A stretch of 64,000 nt of DNA from Coturnix japonica (Eukaryota; Chordata; Aves; Galliformes; Phasianidae): positions 55,654,894 to 55,718,893 of the forward strand of contig NC_029518.1 in assembly GCF_001577835.2 (NCBI RefSeq), given 5' to 3'. Both the position numbers and the translations under genes were made by a program. Under the pieces are notes generated by a model. It searched no databases and was not told where the DNA came from. It worked only from the letters and a program-made list of their open reading frames with translations. Positions 1-14,100 of the stretch are shown piece by piece (the first letter of the stretch is position 1; every line of letters begins with the position of its first letter).

Positions 1-769
1 CTAATAGTCTGCTGAAGTGGGGAGAAAGGAAGAGTTAGCATTAGGAAGAATACAAATAGTTCAACTTCATCCTGTGCAGTGTCCTAAAAGAGTTCTGCAT
101 ATGAAAATGTATTAGGGTCACCACTTCTGGGACAACTTGAAAGATAATTAAATCAAAACAAGATATCCTACTTGACTTTGCTGAAGACTTTACAAATAGA
201 TGGAGTGAAGGACACATAAAGAAATATCTCAGGGGAAGCAAACTCTGGTGCTTTTTCAAAGTCTGCTTGTATTTGCTTCTGAATACTAAACATAGATAAA
301 TTTAGGAATATCCTAAAATGTCAGACTCCTGTGGAGGGCTGGGGGGATGAAGAGCTATCATTTATTTCACATTGAGAACAGGCTAGCAGAACAAGTTTTT
401 CTATTCAGATGGGAGTAAATTGATATGGCAAACAGGTGGAAATTAATAATTTACTCTTCTGGTCAAAGCCATCTTCTTACTAAGCAGAGTTAGAAGGCAG
501 CAAGGATAGAGTGTCATACGTTTGAACTCTGGTACAGAGCCAGTTGAACACAATCTGCACTTCACTAATGCAGAAAGTCACTCATTACCCTCAGAACCAA
601 CATATGTTCTATCATATCAAGGTTCACTTGACAATGAACAGCAGAGATATCTTGGGTTACTTGTAGGTCTCAGAATGGGACAGGACTTGCAGCCAGGAGA
701 TGTATGGGACAGAGCCAGAACCATAAGATAAAATAAGGCTGAAAACTTGGTGATATGTATTAAAAGAAA

Positions 770-1260
770 AATTCAAGTTGGCAGGGGCCACGTCTATTCC
801 AACCTCCTGATCAAAGCAGACTCTATTATACAAACCAGGTTGCTTAGGGATTTGTCCAGATGGGTTTTAAATGCCTCCAAGGACAGAAACTCCACAACTT
901 TTCTGAGCAATCTATGCCATGGCTTAAATGTTCTCAAGCTAAAAAACTTTTCCTTGCCTCCAGTCAAAATCTGCCATGTTCTAGTTTAAAACCACAGTCT
1001 TTTGTTCTCCTGTGTGCAACTCTATAAAGAGCCTAATTCCATCTTCTCAGTAATCCTTTGTAGTTAAGGAAGGCCACTCTCAGATCCCAACAGAGTCTTT
1101 TCCAGGCTCTAAAAGCCCCAAACTTTCAGCTTCTATTCACAGTGCAATGCTTTTTCCTTGATCAACCTCATGGTCTCCTGCTCCAGTTTATCAACATCTT
1201 TTATATAAGGCGGGGCAAAGCAGGACACATTCCTCCAGACACAATCTAACAAATGCAACT
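770..1260 (-). mobile_element. Old, diverged CR1 LINE fragment
   Basis: On the plus strand it shows CR1 landmarks in order in degraded form: CCAACCTCCTGATCAAAGCA, CCAGGTTGCTTAGGG, GCCTCCAAGGACAGAAACTC, AAAAACTTTTCCTTGCC, AGAGCCTAATTCCATCTTCT and TTTATCAACATCTTT. Divergence is much greater than in the other copies, so it is an older subfamily. Confidence 0.8.
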
Positions 1261-4200
1261 CAGTATCTCATTACACCTTCCTTGTTGCCAGCACACTCTC
1301 CCAGGAAACATTTAGTTCATTGAAGGCAATGCACAAAGCATGATTACGAAAACTATCACAGCTACTGAGAGTTTTCAGATTGAGCTGCTCTCCCAGACAG
1401 GTGCCCAAAAGATGGAGAGCTTTCAAGTGAATCCACGCTACTTTACATTCTAAAAGCCTCCATCTTTGTGAAACTGGCATAGCACCAGATTTCCTGTCAG
1501 GCAGAGCATGTGATATACAAATCAGGCATCAAAAAATCAGCTCACTTATTCTGAATGGGGCTGGCACTGATACTGGTTTCCAGATGGTTTTCAGTTGTGT
1601 GTTTCTATTGCATGGGGGAATACAGCAAAATCAGAATTGAAAGTCTTTCCCAGAGAGAGGCAAGAAATCAGGGAAACTGAAGCAAAAATGAAAAGGCTAA
1701 GGCAATAATCAGTAAATTAAGTAACTTCCTGTATCACTGTTTTCTCAAGTAAGAAAAAAGCTGTGAAAGCTCTCGTTTTTATGCCAAACAATTCAGCATT
1801 TGACACTGTGGTCCATAGTAGCTTTGGCTAGCATTTTCCAGTCTCATTTATACAGCTAGATGCAAAGCAGCCAATTACCATGCTTATTTATAACTTAATT
1901 AACAAACATGGTCTTTGAAAGGACAGATGTTGTTGTTTATCATCCCTTTGGATTTCAACCATCTCCATATTGGTGTCTGTACTCCGTGCTCTACCAAGTC
2001 CGACTTCTTTTGCTCTCTATCTGTTTTTGATATTTCATTTTTCAAACTGCTTGGTGCTTGTATTAAGGACTGTTTAAATCAAATTCATTGATAAATGTCA
2101 TTAAAAGTCAATGGGAAAATTAGATCAAAGAATTAAACCCCTGTAATAATTCCAGCTTCTGAAAGAATGGCTGATGGGCACATTCTTAAACTAGCAGGGA
2201 AACAGGAGTGCTGAACTCACCCACCTTTAGCTATTTTACTAAGTTCTGTTTACTTACTGCATTAGAAAGGCCACTTATTATACAGCAAAAGAAAACTCAA
2301 ATATGATAGAGGATAATGTCAAATCAATGAACTGAACTATATAGCAGTATTAAATCAAATGTCACTTTTACTCTAAAGTTGCAGATCTGTACATCATTGT
2401 ACTGCACAGCTCCAGCAGATTACAGCATTCAGTCATGTGTTTAATTTTTGTAATTGCATGCTTAAAAGCACATAGATAAGCACTCTGTACAGCTGGGGCC
2501 ATAATTGCTCATTTGTCCACATTTTCAAGTTTGGTCTTTCAAAATAGCAGTCACGAGCTTAAGACCACCAAGAGACAACACGTCCAAATATGCAACTTTA
2601 TGTTCTTAATTCTGAGAAGTCCTGAGTATTTTTGAGTTCTACAGGTACTGGGGAGAGATGAAGTTATTTAATGACTTACAGGATCAATCCCTACTAAAAG
2701 TGTAGCAATTTGCAAGCTTTTATCAGAAGTTTCTGTCATTAATAAACTCTGAGGAAATGTTATTTACTAACAGTAGTCCATTCTCTGTGTTTGAAAGCCT
2801 GAAGCAGTCTGGTATGCTGACATATGCAGCTGTGGCCCAGAGTTCAAATACTCTGAGAAGACCAAAAGGGCAACCAAAGGCCAAGATGCAAAAAACAGGA
2901 TTCGCCTTGTTACACATATCATCCTGCTAGTGGACATTCAGAGGAGAAGAGCCTGAAGCTCCTTGATGCCACTGAGCAACAATAGCTGGAGGAACTGGGA
3001 CAGAACAGCACAGAAACCCCTGACCTCACTGCTTCTTCAGCCCACACCTCTTCACCTTGAAGCCACGTCATGGTTTCCTCACTCTTTATCAACCTGCCTT
3101 TTTTCCTTCCATCTTACTAACACAGAATTCAAGCTAATAAGTTTTATGAGCTTATTACTCTGCAAGTTAACTATATATTATTTGGCTTGAAGCAGAAATC
3201 CAGAATCTACAGGCTATAGAAACTGAAAGGTCAAGCAGCATAGGCACTCTACAGAGACAGTTGCAGGGCTAGGAGCACAAGTTATAAGTTTGTGAACAAG
3301 TGCATCAGTACTGCTGGCTGCACTGTGAAAAAAAAGCAAATGTATGGCTGCAGTGCTAGGATCTAAGACATACAAGGGATGAGCAAGGAGCATTTTGAAG
3401 AATAAGTGAGAAATTTAATTTTAATCACCAGTCAGATATTTACTGAATGCTGAGGAGGAGGTCCAGGCTTGACACCATCCACTGTGCAACCAAGGAGATA
3501 CTGCTGTGGAAGTAAGAAAAAAACCTTTATTCTTAAGTCCTAGCACAAGGTGGATGTAACTGAAGGACCACGGACGTCACCAGAGCACCTACAGGCTGGA
3601 TCTGCTAGGCTGAGACACAGAGAAAGCCACAGACTCTGAAGTGGATGGGGAGGGATTCTGCTTAGAATGATCTCATCTTTTCAGCTGGTAGAGCTGATCC
3701 TGCCTGTTTGTCACATAGAAAGTGAGAGGGAGAGCAATCTCCCAGAAAAAAAAAAACAGTCTGTAATCTTTGGTGGCTTGCAGTTGTGACTCAGTCACAG
3801 AGATAGACCTAAGACTGAGAGAGGCTACAGCTTATTTCCGTGCAGGTTATCATACTGCGCACAGGATTTTTTAAGTGCAATTATGGTCTCTGACATCCTA
3901 TCTAAAAAGAGTTATCACCATAGTAACGCCTAAATCACACGGCACTGCACACCTGATACCAATCAATCTTGAAAACATCTTTTTAAAGAAACAGACTCCT
4001 GGAAAACTGCAGGTGGAGGTTTCTTTATGGCTACCACGAAAACGTTCCCTTCTAACAAAAATGGAAATTGTACATTATAATCTTCTAATTCCTCCATTCA
4101 GACCTAATCTTTATATGTCAATTTTAAAAAGTGGTAGGAAATAAAAAAGGTCAGTGGTAAAAGAGCAGTGGTTCTGTGCCAAACAGAGTGGCAAGCAACA

Positions 4201-6144
4201 AAGTGCAGCTAGCATGTAAATGATACCTTGCATTTTTTTCCCTTGTGCACTAATAGTGACTTCTGAGAATACAGCCATACTCTGGTTGCTATAACAAAGC
4301 ATAAATATTCCCACCATAATGCCTTTTCACCTTCCCAAGATATCAGATTTCCAAGTGCTAATTAAACAGAAATTTCATCAGCTTATTTTCCAGTTCTTTC
4401 TTTCCCAGCTTGCGACTTACTTTTATTTCTTATTAGAGATGTATTCCTCTCCCTGGGTAAAAATTCCTGAGGAAAACAATCTTTAAGACAATGATTTCTG
4501 CATTCAGCTTGCAGGGCAAATTTCTGCCACATGCACCCTGGAAACATCCAGCAGCCAAAACATCAGCAAAGTTACTGACACCATTACATTGGTTTTTGTT
4601 TGTTTGCTTTCCCTTTTTTCTTTTTCCCCCTCCACTCTAGCAGTTTCCAGCTCTAGCTGTTTCAACAGCCTGCTGCCTGTCATTATTCTAGCAGGGACAT
4701 TGCTAAAGGTGGATTAAAATAACTCTAACACAAAGACCCATGCACAAACTCAGCCAGCCTCAGTAAGATAGTCTTGGTATTGTCTGTTTGATTGTATCCC
4801 TAATTATTATTGCTTTCTGAAAGCCTACGACTTTATAATTTTCCTTAAAAAATGGTTGCTTCTGTTCATATGGCTTCCTTCTTTGTCATCTTCCATTCAT
4901 CTATTTTTTATTTTTCATGTATGTCTCAGCTGCAACCATTTATTGTATGACAGTGCCCCTCTTTCATTAGGCACAATTTCAGAATGGGACAGCCACTGAA
5001 TCTGCCAATGCTATTAACTAACCATAGCTGGATGTCTGGCTGCCATAATGCTAGGAATGAATTTGCTTGAAATTCTTTCACCATCCTGGAGATGAGTGTA
5101 AAAATACCATGAGTAGACACTGTGTCAGTCAACATGGGTAACAAGACATCCTTCACTAAGCTTGCTGAAGCCTGTTCCCCATTTGACCCACCAGAGCAAG
5201 TTGCATGCTCTTAAGTTTTTGAGCTTGCCTGGGGTGATACACAAAAATAGCTTTAGAAAATGCTCCCACAACTCATTCCCAGAGAGCTGGTCAGCTCCAG
5301 GAAAAACTTCTGAAATCAGTAGAAAATCACTTAGAAAAAAAGAGCTGTAACTTCTTCCATTCTATTTCCTTCATTTTCATGACAGCTGTCCTACTCTTTG
5401 TAACAAATAAAGTGGGAACTTATGACATATATATGCGGCAGCTGATAAGATAGATAAGTGCTTATATCACTTTGCATATAATACAACTGAAATGTCAAAT
5501 CATAAAAAGACACAGACACAGATCTTTGTTTTGCTTAGATAGGAAAAAAATCTAGCTGCCTGTAACTTTAGTGTGCTGCTCGGCCTCTTTCTTAGAGGTT
5601 TGTTCCATGATCAAAATGAGGAGAAGAGATAGAACCAAGCTGCATGCTGTTTTGAAGCTGGAAAAATAAAGGGAATTGATGATACATAAGTCTTTGCAGC
5701 AGAGTGTTAATACACTTCACTGAAGTGCCAATTTGGTGAAAGGCAATCATCTTTGTAGTCTTCTTCTACAAATGAACTTTGGTAGTATTTCACTAACAAG
5801 TTGTCGTGAAATACAGATACCTCCTGAAAGCTGTTCAAAGTATTTATGTTCTCTGTAACACTTCAGAAGTAAGCATAAGCGGTCACAAAGTTCCATTATG
5901 CACAAGGAAGCTGTGCTTTACATCTGTTTTCATAGCATGGAATTAAATCTGTTCAGCTGCACTTCTGACTTGTCTCACAGCAGGTGGCATTATTGTCCAA
6001 TGGGCATCAGACTCCAACAGATAAAATGTTGGTTCTGAAACCAAAATTCAGAAGCCACTAATTATTTTATTATTAATTATTTTAGTTTTAAACTATGACA
6101 GGGCCGAATCATGGTTTCCAAACTGCATAGGAATCAGCTGAAGA

Positions 6145-6375
6145 ATGGATCCACTGATGCTGAATGATCTTTATGATCAAAGACCGTACTTTGATCGCAT
6201 TGGTTATATTTTGCAAAAGGAAATGGCAAGGCAAGATCAGAAACATGCAAGCAAGTTGTTAGAGCAAGTGAGAAAGCTGAACATAGCCCCCAGTGCTCTA
6301 ACAGCCAACGAGAAAAAACTAAAAAGCCACACTTCCAAAATCCTTAGTTTAAAGACTACGCAGTGGAATGAATAG
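6145..6375 (+). other. Unrecognised 76-residue open frame
   Basis: The frame starts MDPLMLNDLYDQRPYFDRIG and contains a charged, probably helical stretch (KEMARQDQKHASKLLEQVRK). Composition is more protein-like than most frames in this AT-rich DNA. No family is recognised, no promoter or matching splice sites are evident, and an in-frame stop lies just upstream. It may be a pseudogene fragment or chance. Confidence 0.2.
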
Positions 6376-6463
6376 AAACAGTCTACCTTTGACCTGAAAG
6401 AGTTTTGTCATAAATAACTCATTTACCATGCAGGTCAGTGTGGAAGGTATTCCTATGTAGGCA

Positions 6464-6534
6464 CTAAAAAAAAAAAAAAAACAAAAACAAAAAACCAACC
6501 AAACAAAAAACCAACCAAACAAAAAAAAAAAACA
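6464..6534. repeat. A-rich simple repeat with AACC units
   Basis: Two poly-A runs separated by ACCAACCAAAC units. The lysine- and phenylalanine-rich frames crossing it are artefacts. Confidence 0.9.
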
Positions 6535-7769
6535 GTAAAGAACAGAATATTGAACTGTATTTACCACACCCAAAAGATGATTCATTTGTCCTCCACATTC
6601 ATTTATAAAATGAAGGTCATCATTAAGGAAAAAAAAAAAAAAAACTAAAAACCCCACAATAAAATGGTAAGGGTCACAAATCTCATGAATATTTTCATTA
6701 CCATATGCTTTTGCTGACTTCAAGATCACAAACCTTGCTCTCTTACGCAGCTGACTCAGCGCCATTGTAGAAGGCATTAGCATTGCAAGTTTAGAAATGC
6801 TAAACCAGTGCTTTCTGCTCCAGCTGCTTTTCTTTACTACTGTCTTTATGTACCTGAGCTTCAAAGACGACACATGCCTTTTACGCTGCTTCCTTTTTAC
6901 TCCCAGCGCTCTCTTGGAAATATAATCTTTGTATAGCTATGTCTACTCTCTGGCTCTTTTGTTTCCTCTGGTGTTGTAAAGTATAAAAAACAATAGTAAG
7001 TAGCTTGCTGAATATTTATTTATATGAGTACAAACAGCAAACCACTATATTTGATAATATGCTTTCCTTCTGTACTAGTGTAAGTGAAATGTAGTGTAGA
7101 AATTGTAGTGAAATGACATTGGCCTGATAAAAATCTGGCCCATAAAAAGCAAACACAAGCAGAATGTCAGAACAAACAAGCAAAACAAGTCTAAAAATTC
7201 TACCTTCTGTATTCCTCTTCCAAATTCAGAATTGCTTCCCTGGAACCTTCGTGGAAGGCTGCATTCCCCTAGCCCAGTTCTGATTTCTAAGCCTCAATAC
7301 AACCACCTGGAAGTATTTGCTAGTTTTTTCCTCTTCCCTTTCTTTGTCTCAGAGAAGAGCAAAAAGCAAAGACAGAGCTTGGCTTCCATGACAGGATTTG
7401 CCATCATGAAGTGATAGGCGATTCTGACACTGATTTTGTTGAATTTTTTAATTATTATTTAAACTTGAGAAACATGAAAACCTACAACTTTCCTCTGAAG
7501 CAGTGAGGAATAAGGGCACCAACAGCCCATGCTGTAGCACTGTCCAAAGCTTGTTGAACAGCCTCGAAACCATTTGAAGACGGAGACATGCCTCCTAAGA
7601 GAGGACTTAAGGTTTTCATTTACCTGAGATTTAGATGGAGCAACCACCAGCAATTAACTGTGAAACCTCACCTCTCCACCAGCCACACCAGTGAGCCCTG
7701 GGGCCAGCCTGCAGGTTCACCCTCCCCACAGGGTGGGGGCATCAATTTCTGGGGTCTTTATTTGAACTT

Positions 7770-7842
7770 TAGATTTAGTGGGTGGCAACCCTGCCCACAG
7801 CAGAGGGTTGGAACTAGATGATCTTTAAGGCCCATAAAAATG
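7770..7842 (+). mobile_element. Short CR1 3' fragment
   Basis: A short piece with GGGTGGCAACCCTGCCCACA and GGTTGGAACTAGATGATCTT, matching the last part of CR1. Both ends are degraded. Confidence 0.75.
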
Positions 7843-10471
7843 ACATATTAATGCTGTTCTCTTGAGTTTAATGTATGTTCTGTTTTCGGAACAAACCAGA
7901 AGCTAAACTAGGCCAGTAAGAGTATCTCCACTCCTAACTCCTGCTTATATTAGCATGAGGAGTGAAGGCTTCTCCACTTATATCATGTGTACATCTGGAG
8001 AAGAGTAACACAGAGGAGACAGTGCTGTCCCACAAAGACACAGCCTATAGACGATACTGATGAAGTGATTCACTGCCACAGGATCCTGACATACTTAGTA
8101 TTTGGCTCACTCTGCTTTCAGGTCACTTTTCATCTTTGTTAGGAGTCAGCCTCCAAAGTGCTGGTCTCTTCTGAAAGGCATTTAATGACAGCTGTGGAGA
8201 TCCAGAGGCTTGCTGGCTGGGAAAATCCCTGCAGCAGATGAAGGACCTAAAGTTCAGCCTAGGGCTAAGGAGCTGTCTCCTTCTTAGGTTTCCTACTTGG
8301 TTCCATGACAGTAATTACAGCATGTCTTTGGCTGCATAAGGACAATGTGCTCTCTTTGGAAACACATAAACATAGAACATGGTGGAAGTTTAGTTCATGT
8401 AGTGCTTTAATAGGTTACAAATGGTCTCTTCAATGCAAAAGCTCTTTATCATAATTCCCACCTTGTAGAAAGTAATTATATTGACCTGGGTGTCAATGTT
8501 GTCCACTTCAATGTTGGGCCTACACAGTACTGAGATGTTCTGAATTAAAGAAAATGGGGGGCAGGAAGTATCTATATTAAAAAAACAAACATGTGAAGTT
8601 AACACGGGTTGAGCACCTGACCCAAGTCACACTGAAATCAGGTGAGCCTTCCCAGGACTTCAGATTCAGGCTAGGAGGATTTTTTAAGGCTTAGACTAGC
8701 AATGCAGAATTGTGCCTTTGGTCAGACATCTCTGAATCTCAGGAAGGTGCATAACCACTTAATCCTCCTCATGCAGCCTGTGCTAGGTATGAAGGAATAT
8801 TGGCAGACCTGATTTCCACACTGTAAACCCACGTTTGAGAAATTTATCTTAAATAAAAATGGATGCAGCTTATCAATTTCCACATTTTCATCATTCCCAG
8901 ACAGAGATATGTGAGTTCTACCTCAGAACAGATATGAGAGGTTAATTTAATTTCTGATCTCATGCTGTAAACTATTAAGCCACATAACTTGTGTCATAGG
9001 TGTTATCTACAGTGAAATAAGGAGGGGGAAAAAAAAAACAACAAAAAAAAACCCCATATTTCAGAAGTTCTGCTTTTATTAAGTTGAAAAGAAAAATGTC
9101 AACAGAACATCAGGAGATTAATCATGCTTAAACCACATCTATTCCCAGTCGTTGCTTCCTCTTCTACCAATCACTTGCCTAAGCAAGAGCATTCTACTGC
9201 ATTCACAAGAAATTTCACAGCTGCAGATGGAAAAAACTCTTTTTCATATCCTGTGTTACTTTAACTTATTCATAACTATTTCAAACACTCGAGATATTTA
9301 AAGTCTGTTCTCAACATTCAGGAAAGAATACCCCAAAAAAACTTGTTTCCAGCAACAGAAAATCTTCAAGCCCAAGTTATTCTACATGAAGGGGGCCTAA
9401 TAACCATCCTTCTTTCAGAACTCCTGGCTGCACATACTTACTGAATATCTGATTTGAGCTCCTGCTGAATATCTGCATTTTTCATATAGAAGCTCTATAA
9501 ATGTGGGCAAATGACACAGTATAGAAATCATCTACTGTAATTAGGCTTTAGTTTTAATGGCACTAGTTTAGAAGCTACTGTTGATGTAGGTTTTCTTCTG
9601 TTCGACAAACAGAACATCAGGTAGCTCTGTACACCTGGACAGCATGTTAGAAATCACCAGGACTATTTTGGTTTCTTCCAGAGCCGTGACAATTTCCTAT
9701 GTCATTATTTTCCTCTGAGACATCTGAATGTATACCTTCTGAAATCAAAAGAGCAGCAGCTAAATGATCCAAAGGGTCACCAGGGCACCTAGCAGCTCAT
9801 CTTACCTCAGTACATCTTTGTGTGATGGGAGACAATGATCCTGCCCCCACAGCTGTTTACTCTGTAAGGCACCAGCAGCTTCTCTACATACCTGAACAAA
9901 AATATTGGACATAGCTGGGGTAGGGACAAGGAGACAGTTACACAGCAGGCAGAAGGCAATGTAGTAGTGACATGAAAAGAAAAAAAGGATAATGCAGTAG
10001 TAAGGCGCAGCTTTGAAAAGACCAGGGCTTTCATTCTGTATGTCCTGTCACTTGGCCAGGATTAGTGCTGGAAACCAGCACTGCAAATTCCCACACTTCC
10101 ACAGGTGGGTGGGAATGGTTTCCATTGGACGTGTCTAAGCATTTCAGATGTCCACAGAATTAATAAGTTACAAATCTCAATCATTTCCTGAACAGAACTT
10201 GGTTGGTGTCATACAGGAGCAATGCCTGGATGTCTGTAGCAGATCCATCCTGGACTTGAAAATTGAGGTCAATCTGAAGAAATAAGTCTAGTAGGTTATT
10301 AATAATGTATTAATAACAGCCATTCAATCTGATCCAGTACAACTCTTGTAATTTGTAGGAAAATATGAAAATAAAATAATAAACTAAAAAGACACAAATG
10401 AAATCTCCATTATGTCAGTTCAAAGCAAATGGAAATATTCCCTCCTCTTCCATCCCGAAGTGCAGCCCAAA

Positions 10472-11138
10472 TCACAAAATCAAAGTTACAGGTTCGCAGG
10501 GGTTGGAAAGGACCTCAAGAGACCATCAAGTCCAACCCCCCTGCTAAAGCAGGTACCCTACAATAGGTCACAAAGATAGACGTCCAGGCAGGTCTTTAAT
10601 ATTTCCATGGAAGAAGACTCCACCACCTCACTGGGCAACCTGTTCCAGTGTTCCATCACCCTTGCCACAAAGAAGTTCTTCTGCATGTTTGTATGGAACT
10701 TCATACATTTGAGTTTTAGGCCATTACTCCTCATCCTACTGCTACACACCACTGAGAAGAAACTGGCCTCATCCATTTGCCTCTCACCTCCTTTTAAGTA
10801 TTTATAAAAATTATTCAGATTCCCCTTCAGTCTTCTTTTCCCCAGGCTGAATAGACCCAGGTTACTCAGTCTTTCCTCCTATGGCATCTTTGAGGCCCTT
10901 TGCTGGACTCCTAGAAGACCCCTGTCCTTTTTGAACTGGGTAGCCTAGAACTGGACACAGTATTCTGGCCTCACTAGGGCAGAGCAGAGGGGAAAGATCA
11001 CCCCCCTCAACCTGCTGGCCACACTCTTTTCAATGCACCCCAGGATACCGTTGGCCTTCTATGCTACCAGGGCACACTCCTGGCATATGGTATGGCCAAG
11101 CCTTAGTCCACCAGGATACCCAGCTCCTTCAAATCATT
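10472..11138 (-). mobile_element. CR1 LINE 3' fragment
   Basis: On the plus strand it starts near AGGGGTTGGAAAGGACCTC and shows the CR1 landmarks in reverse: CAACCCCCCTGCTAAAGCAG, CTCCACCACCTCACTGGGCA, AGAAGTTCTTCTGCATG and CCCCAGGCTGAATAGACCC. It is moderately diverged. Confidence 0.92.
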
Positions 11139-14100
11139 TAGTCTACATTGGTTTAAGTAAATCCAACCCTTTCCAGACACAGCACAGCACACACAGGCTT
11201 TGCTTTTTGCAGCCTGGTGCTGAAACAAGGAATTACATCAGATTTCCAGTGAAAAGAAGAGCATGAAAAACATTTTCAGTTTTGATTTCCACTTCCAGTA
11301 GCTCATGCATGAGATTGTCCTTCAACCAGCCTTAAAGTAGCCCTCTGGATGGGAAGAACCAGTTCCTTCTGTGGCAAGGTGAATTCAGATGGTCTGCTTA
11401 TTTTTGAGAGTCAAAAAGCAGAATGTAAAAGTGGAAAATTACAAGGGTATTTTGGGCTAATAAGACATTACAGCTTTCAAGAGAAAATAGGAAAAGACTC
11501 TATTAACTGCTCATTTGGTTTGGTTTTTGATTTCAAAAGAGAATAAGGGAATGAAAAAACACTCTAGAGATTGAAAAAGCTCAATCAAAAAAGAGCATAA
11601 AGATTATCAATTTTGTCCTCCTACTGAAGTTGTGTGACCCCTCCACTTGCACTGAACTCTGCTCAAATGGCAAAATGTAAGTTTCTCAGAGTACAGACAG
11701 CTGAGCACACAGGTTTTTCTGTATCGATCATCCCCAAAGCCCTGCCACTCACTGGTGGCTGCAGAGACAGCCTTGCAGGGCTGCAGGTCACCCTTCCAAA
11801 AGGGCAGCAATCAATTCCACAGGCACTGCTTTTTGAAGCAAGATGACGCTGTGGAAATTTAAAAGGCAAATGCCCCAAAGATACAACACCTGCTCTCCTG
11901 CCTACAGAGACATCCCTGACATTGGACAGTCAGGACATGACAGTTTATATGCCGCATCTGCTGTAAATAAAGCAGCATGGATGTGAAAGCTGAAGTCAGC
12001 AGTTCCAAAACTAAAGCCCTCTTTCAAACAAACATGTTTAGAAGGAAAAGGATGCCAGAAGCCCACAGCCATCACAGCCACAGCTTGTAGTGGCTTGCTA
12101 GTGTTCAGCTGGAGAAATCTGCTGCCCCACAAGGGCTTGCCTATGGCTGAATGACATTTGGAGGTGAGGGACAGTGGGCCCCAGGGAAAGACCATAAATT
12201 GCCTCTGATCCTTTTGGAGGTGGAGAGAGACAGCAGAAGGTTTTCCTTGGATTTCATTCTTGTAATATGCAGATCAGGCACAGCTGCAGCCCAAGGAGAT
12301 CCCTGAGGATTAGAACTGCACCTCTTAGCCCTCTCCTGAGCAATGGCATTTCTGCAAAAAGCAGAAGGAGAGCAAGAATCGCTATGCCCCAGACCTACCA
12401 ACTGCATACTCCATTATACTTCATCCACAGAACAGGCTTTTCATAAGCATTTTGCAATTCCCCTAGCAAGACCTCTTGGAGCTATCAGTAGGAGAACACA
12501 ATTTTACACATCAGAAAAACACACTATTTATATTTTCACATAGCAATGACAACAACAATAAACATAACTGATGCTAAAGCAGGAAGATGATAAGCCTGAA
12601 AAGAAGTGTGATTGAAAACTACCATTTTATGTCTAGACTGACCGCAGCATCCACCACACTATCACACTTCATAGATTTTCCCTCCTCAGTTTCATGCCAC
12701 TTTATCAGAGCACTTTCTCCCCCCATCTCCTGCACAAATCTCTATGCTTGTTAGCACCTGGGTCTCTGTCATGCAGGATCTGTAATGACATCTGCTACAG
12801 TTGCTTTTAACCTAGCAGACTGATTGGCAGCTCATTGTTCCGCGTCTGGTATCGCTGAGATCAAGTCCCAGATAAGCCCTGGGTAGGAAAGAAGTTTTGG
12901 CGCCCAGTATCTCCAAGGATATCACGTTGATGATAACTAAAGGTCACCTCCGGATTCAGTGTGCTATGAAACCAAACCTCAGGCATTCTAATGGCATCCT
13001 TGCCTTTCTGTCTGCTATGTAAATGGTTTATATATGACAGGAGACTACTTATGTAGCTTTTAGCAGCCTGTAAGTGAACATAATTCTGATTTTAACTCAC
13101 CAACTATTATTTCTGCTCCATCCCTCAAGTATGCACAGCAAAAGGAAGAATAATGTTTACGTACAATCCACTTGTCTCTCAATACAACATTTATAGCTTA
13201 CACAAACTAAAAAGACATCCTGTAATTCATTCCCACTGTTCAGCACTGGCAAGGCCAAACAATGACTGCTGTGTCCAATGGCAACCCAGCACCAGAGCTC
13301 TGCATAAGAGTGTGGCATAAGAGTTCATTTTGTAAACATCCAGTGCTGTCAAATTATTGAATGTATATGCAAAATTTACATGTCTAAGAAGAAAAAAAGG
13401 AAGCAACATCCACAAATAAACCACTCTCCTGTTAGGTACCGTTCTTCAGCTACAGAATCAGAGGTTGCACAGTTGTTTCCAGATAGGTGCCACAAATTGA
13501 CATGGACAAAATAAATTAGTAGAGGGATGGTGAACCTGAAGCTCATTTTAAGTCCAGTGCAAGTGGAAATTTTACTGGAAACTGTAAACAACCATAACAA
13601 ACAAACAAACAAATAAATAAAAGGCAGGATAGAACAGCCTTTCTGGTATTTCAAACAGCAAGAGAATATGCTGAAGCTACATATCCAGAAAAGCTGCATT
13701 TAATAGATACGGTTTCACATAGCAATGTCATTTCAGATTGCTTATTAAGTACCTCAGAATAGTTCACCGAAGATGGCTGTAGGACAATATAATTCAAGTG
13801 AAATAATGGACCATAGTCAGCGTGATGTCAGATCACTTGGATCGTGCAGAATGTTTTATTTATATGTCAAGAAACAAACCTGGAATTTTAATCTTTTTCA
13901 CAAATAATGATTTTCCTTTCTCATCTGTTTAGCACAACTGAATCTTGAGGATGTCACCCATTTGCCTCATTGAAGAAAAGAAACTATTCAGCCTTTCAAT
14001 AAGGTTTCCCTGTAACATTGTCTGTTCTGCATTATCAAGGCTTTGTCTTACAACTTAGAAGGTAAGGTTTATTCTCAAGACTATTACAGATTGCAGGACA

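Larger units (their letters stand above)
1..10471. other. Non-coding DNA, few repeats
   Basis: AT-rich sequence. Apart from the CR1 pieces at 770-1260 and 7770-7842, the A-rich repeat at 6464 and the small frame at 6145, I see nothing I can support. Short open frames lack codon bias or recognisable motifs. By synteny this could be intron or flank of PKIB. Confidence 0.5.
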
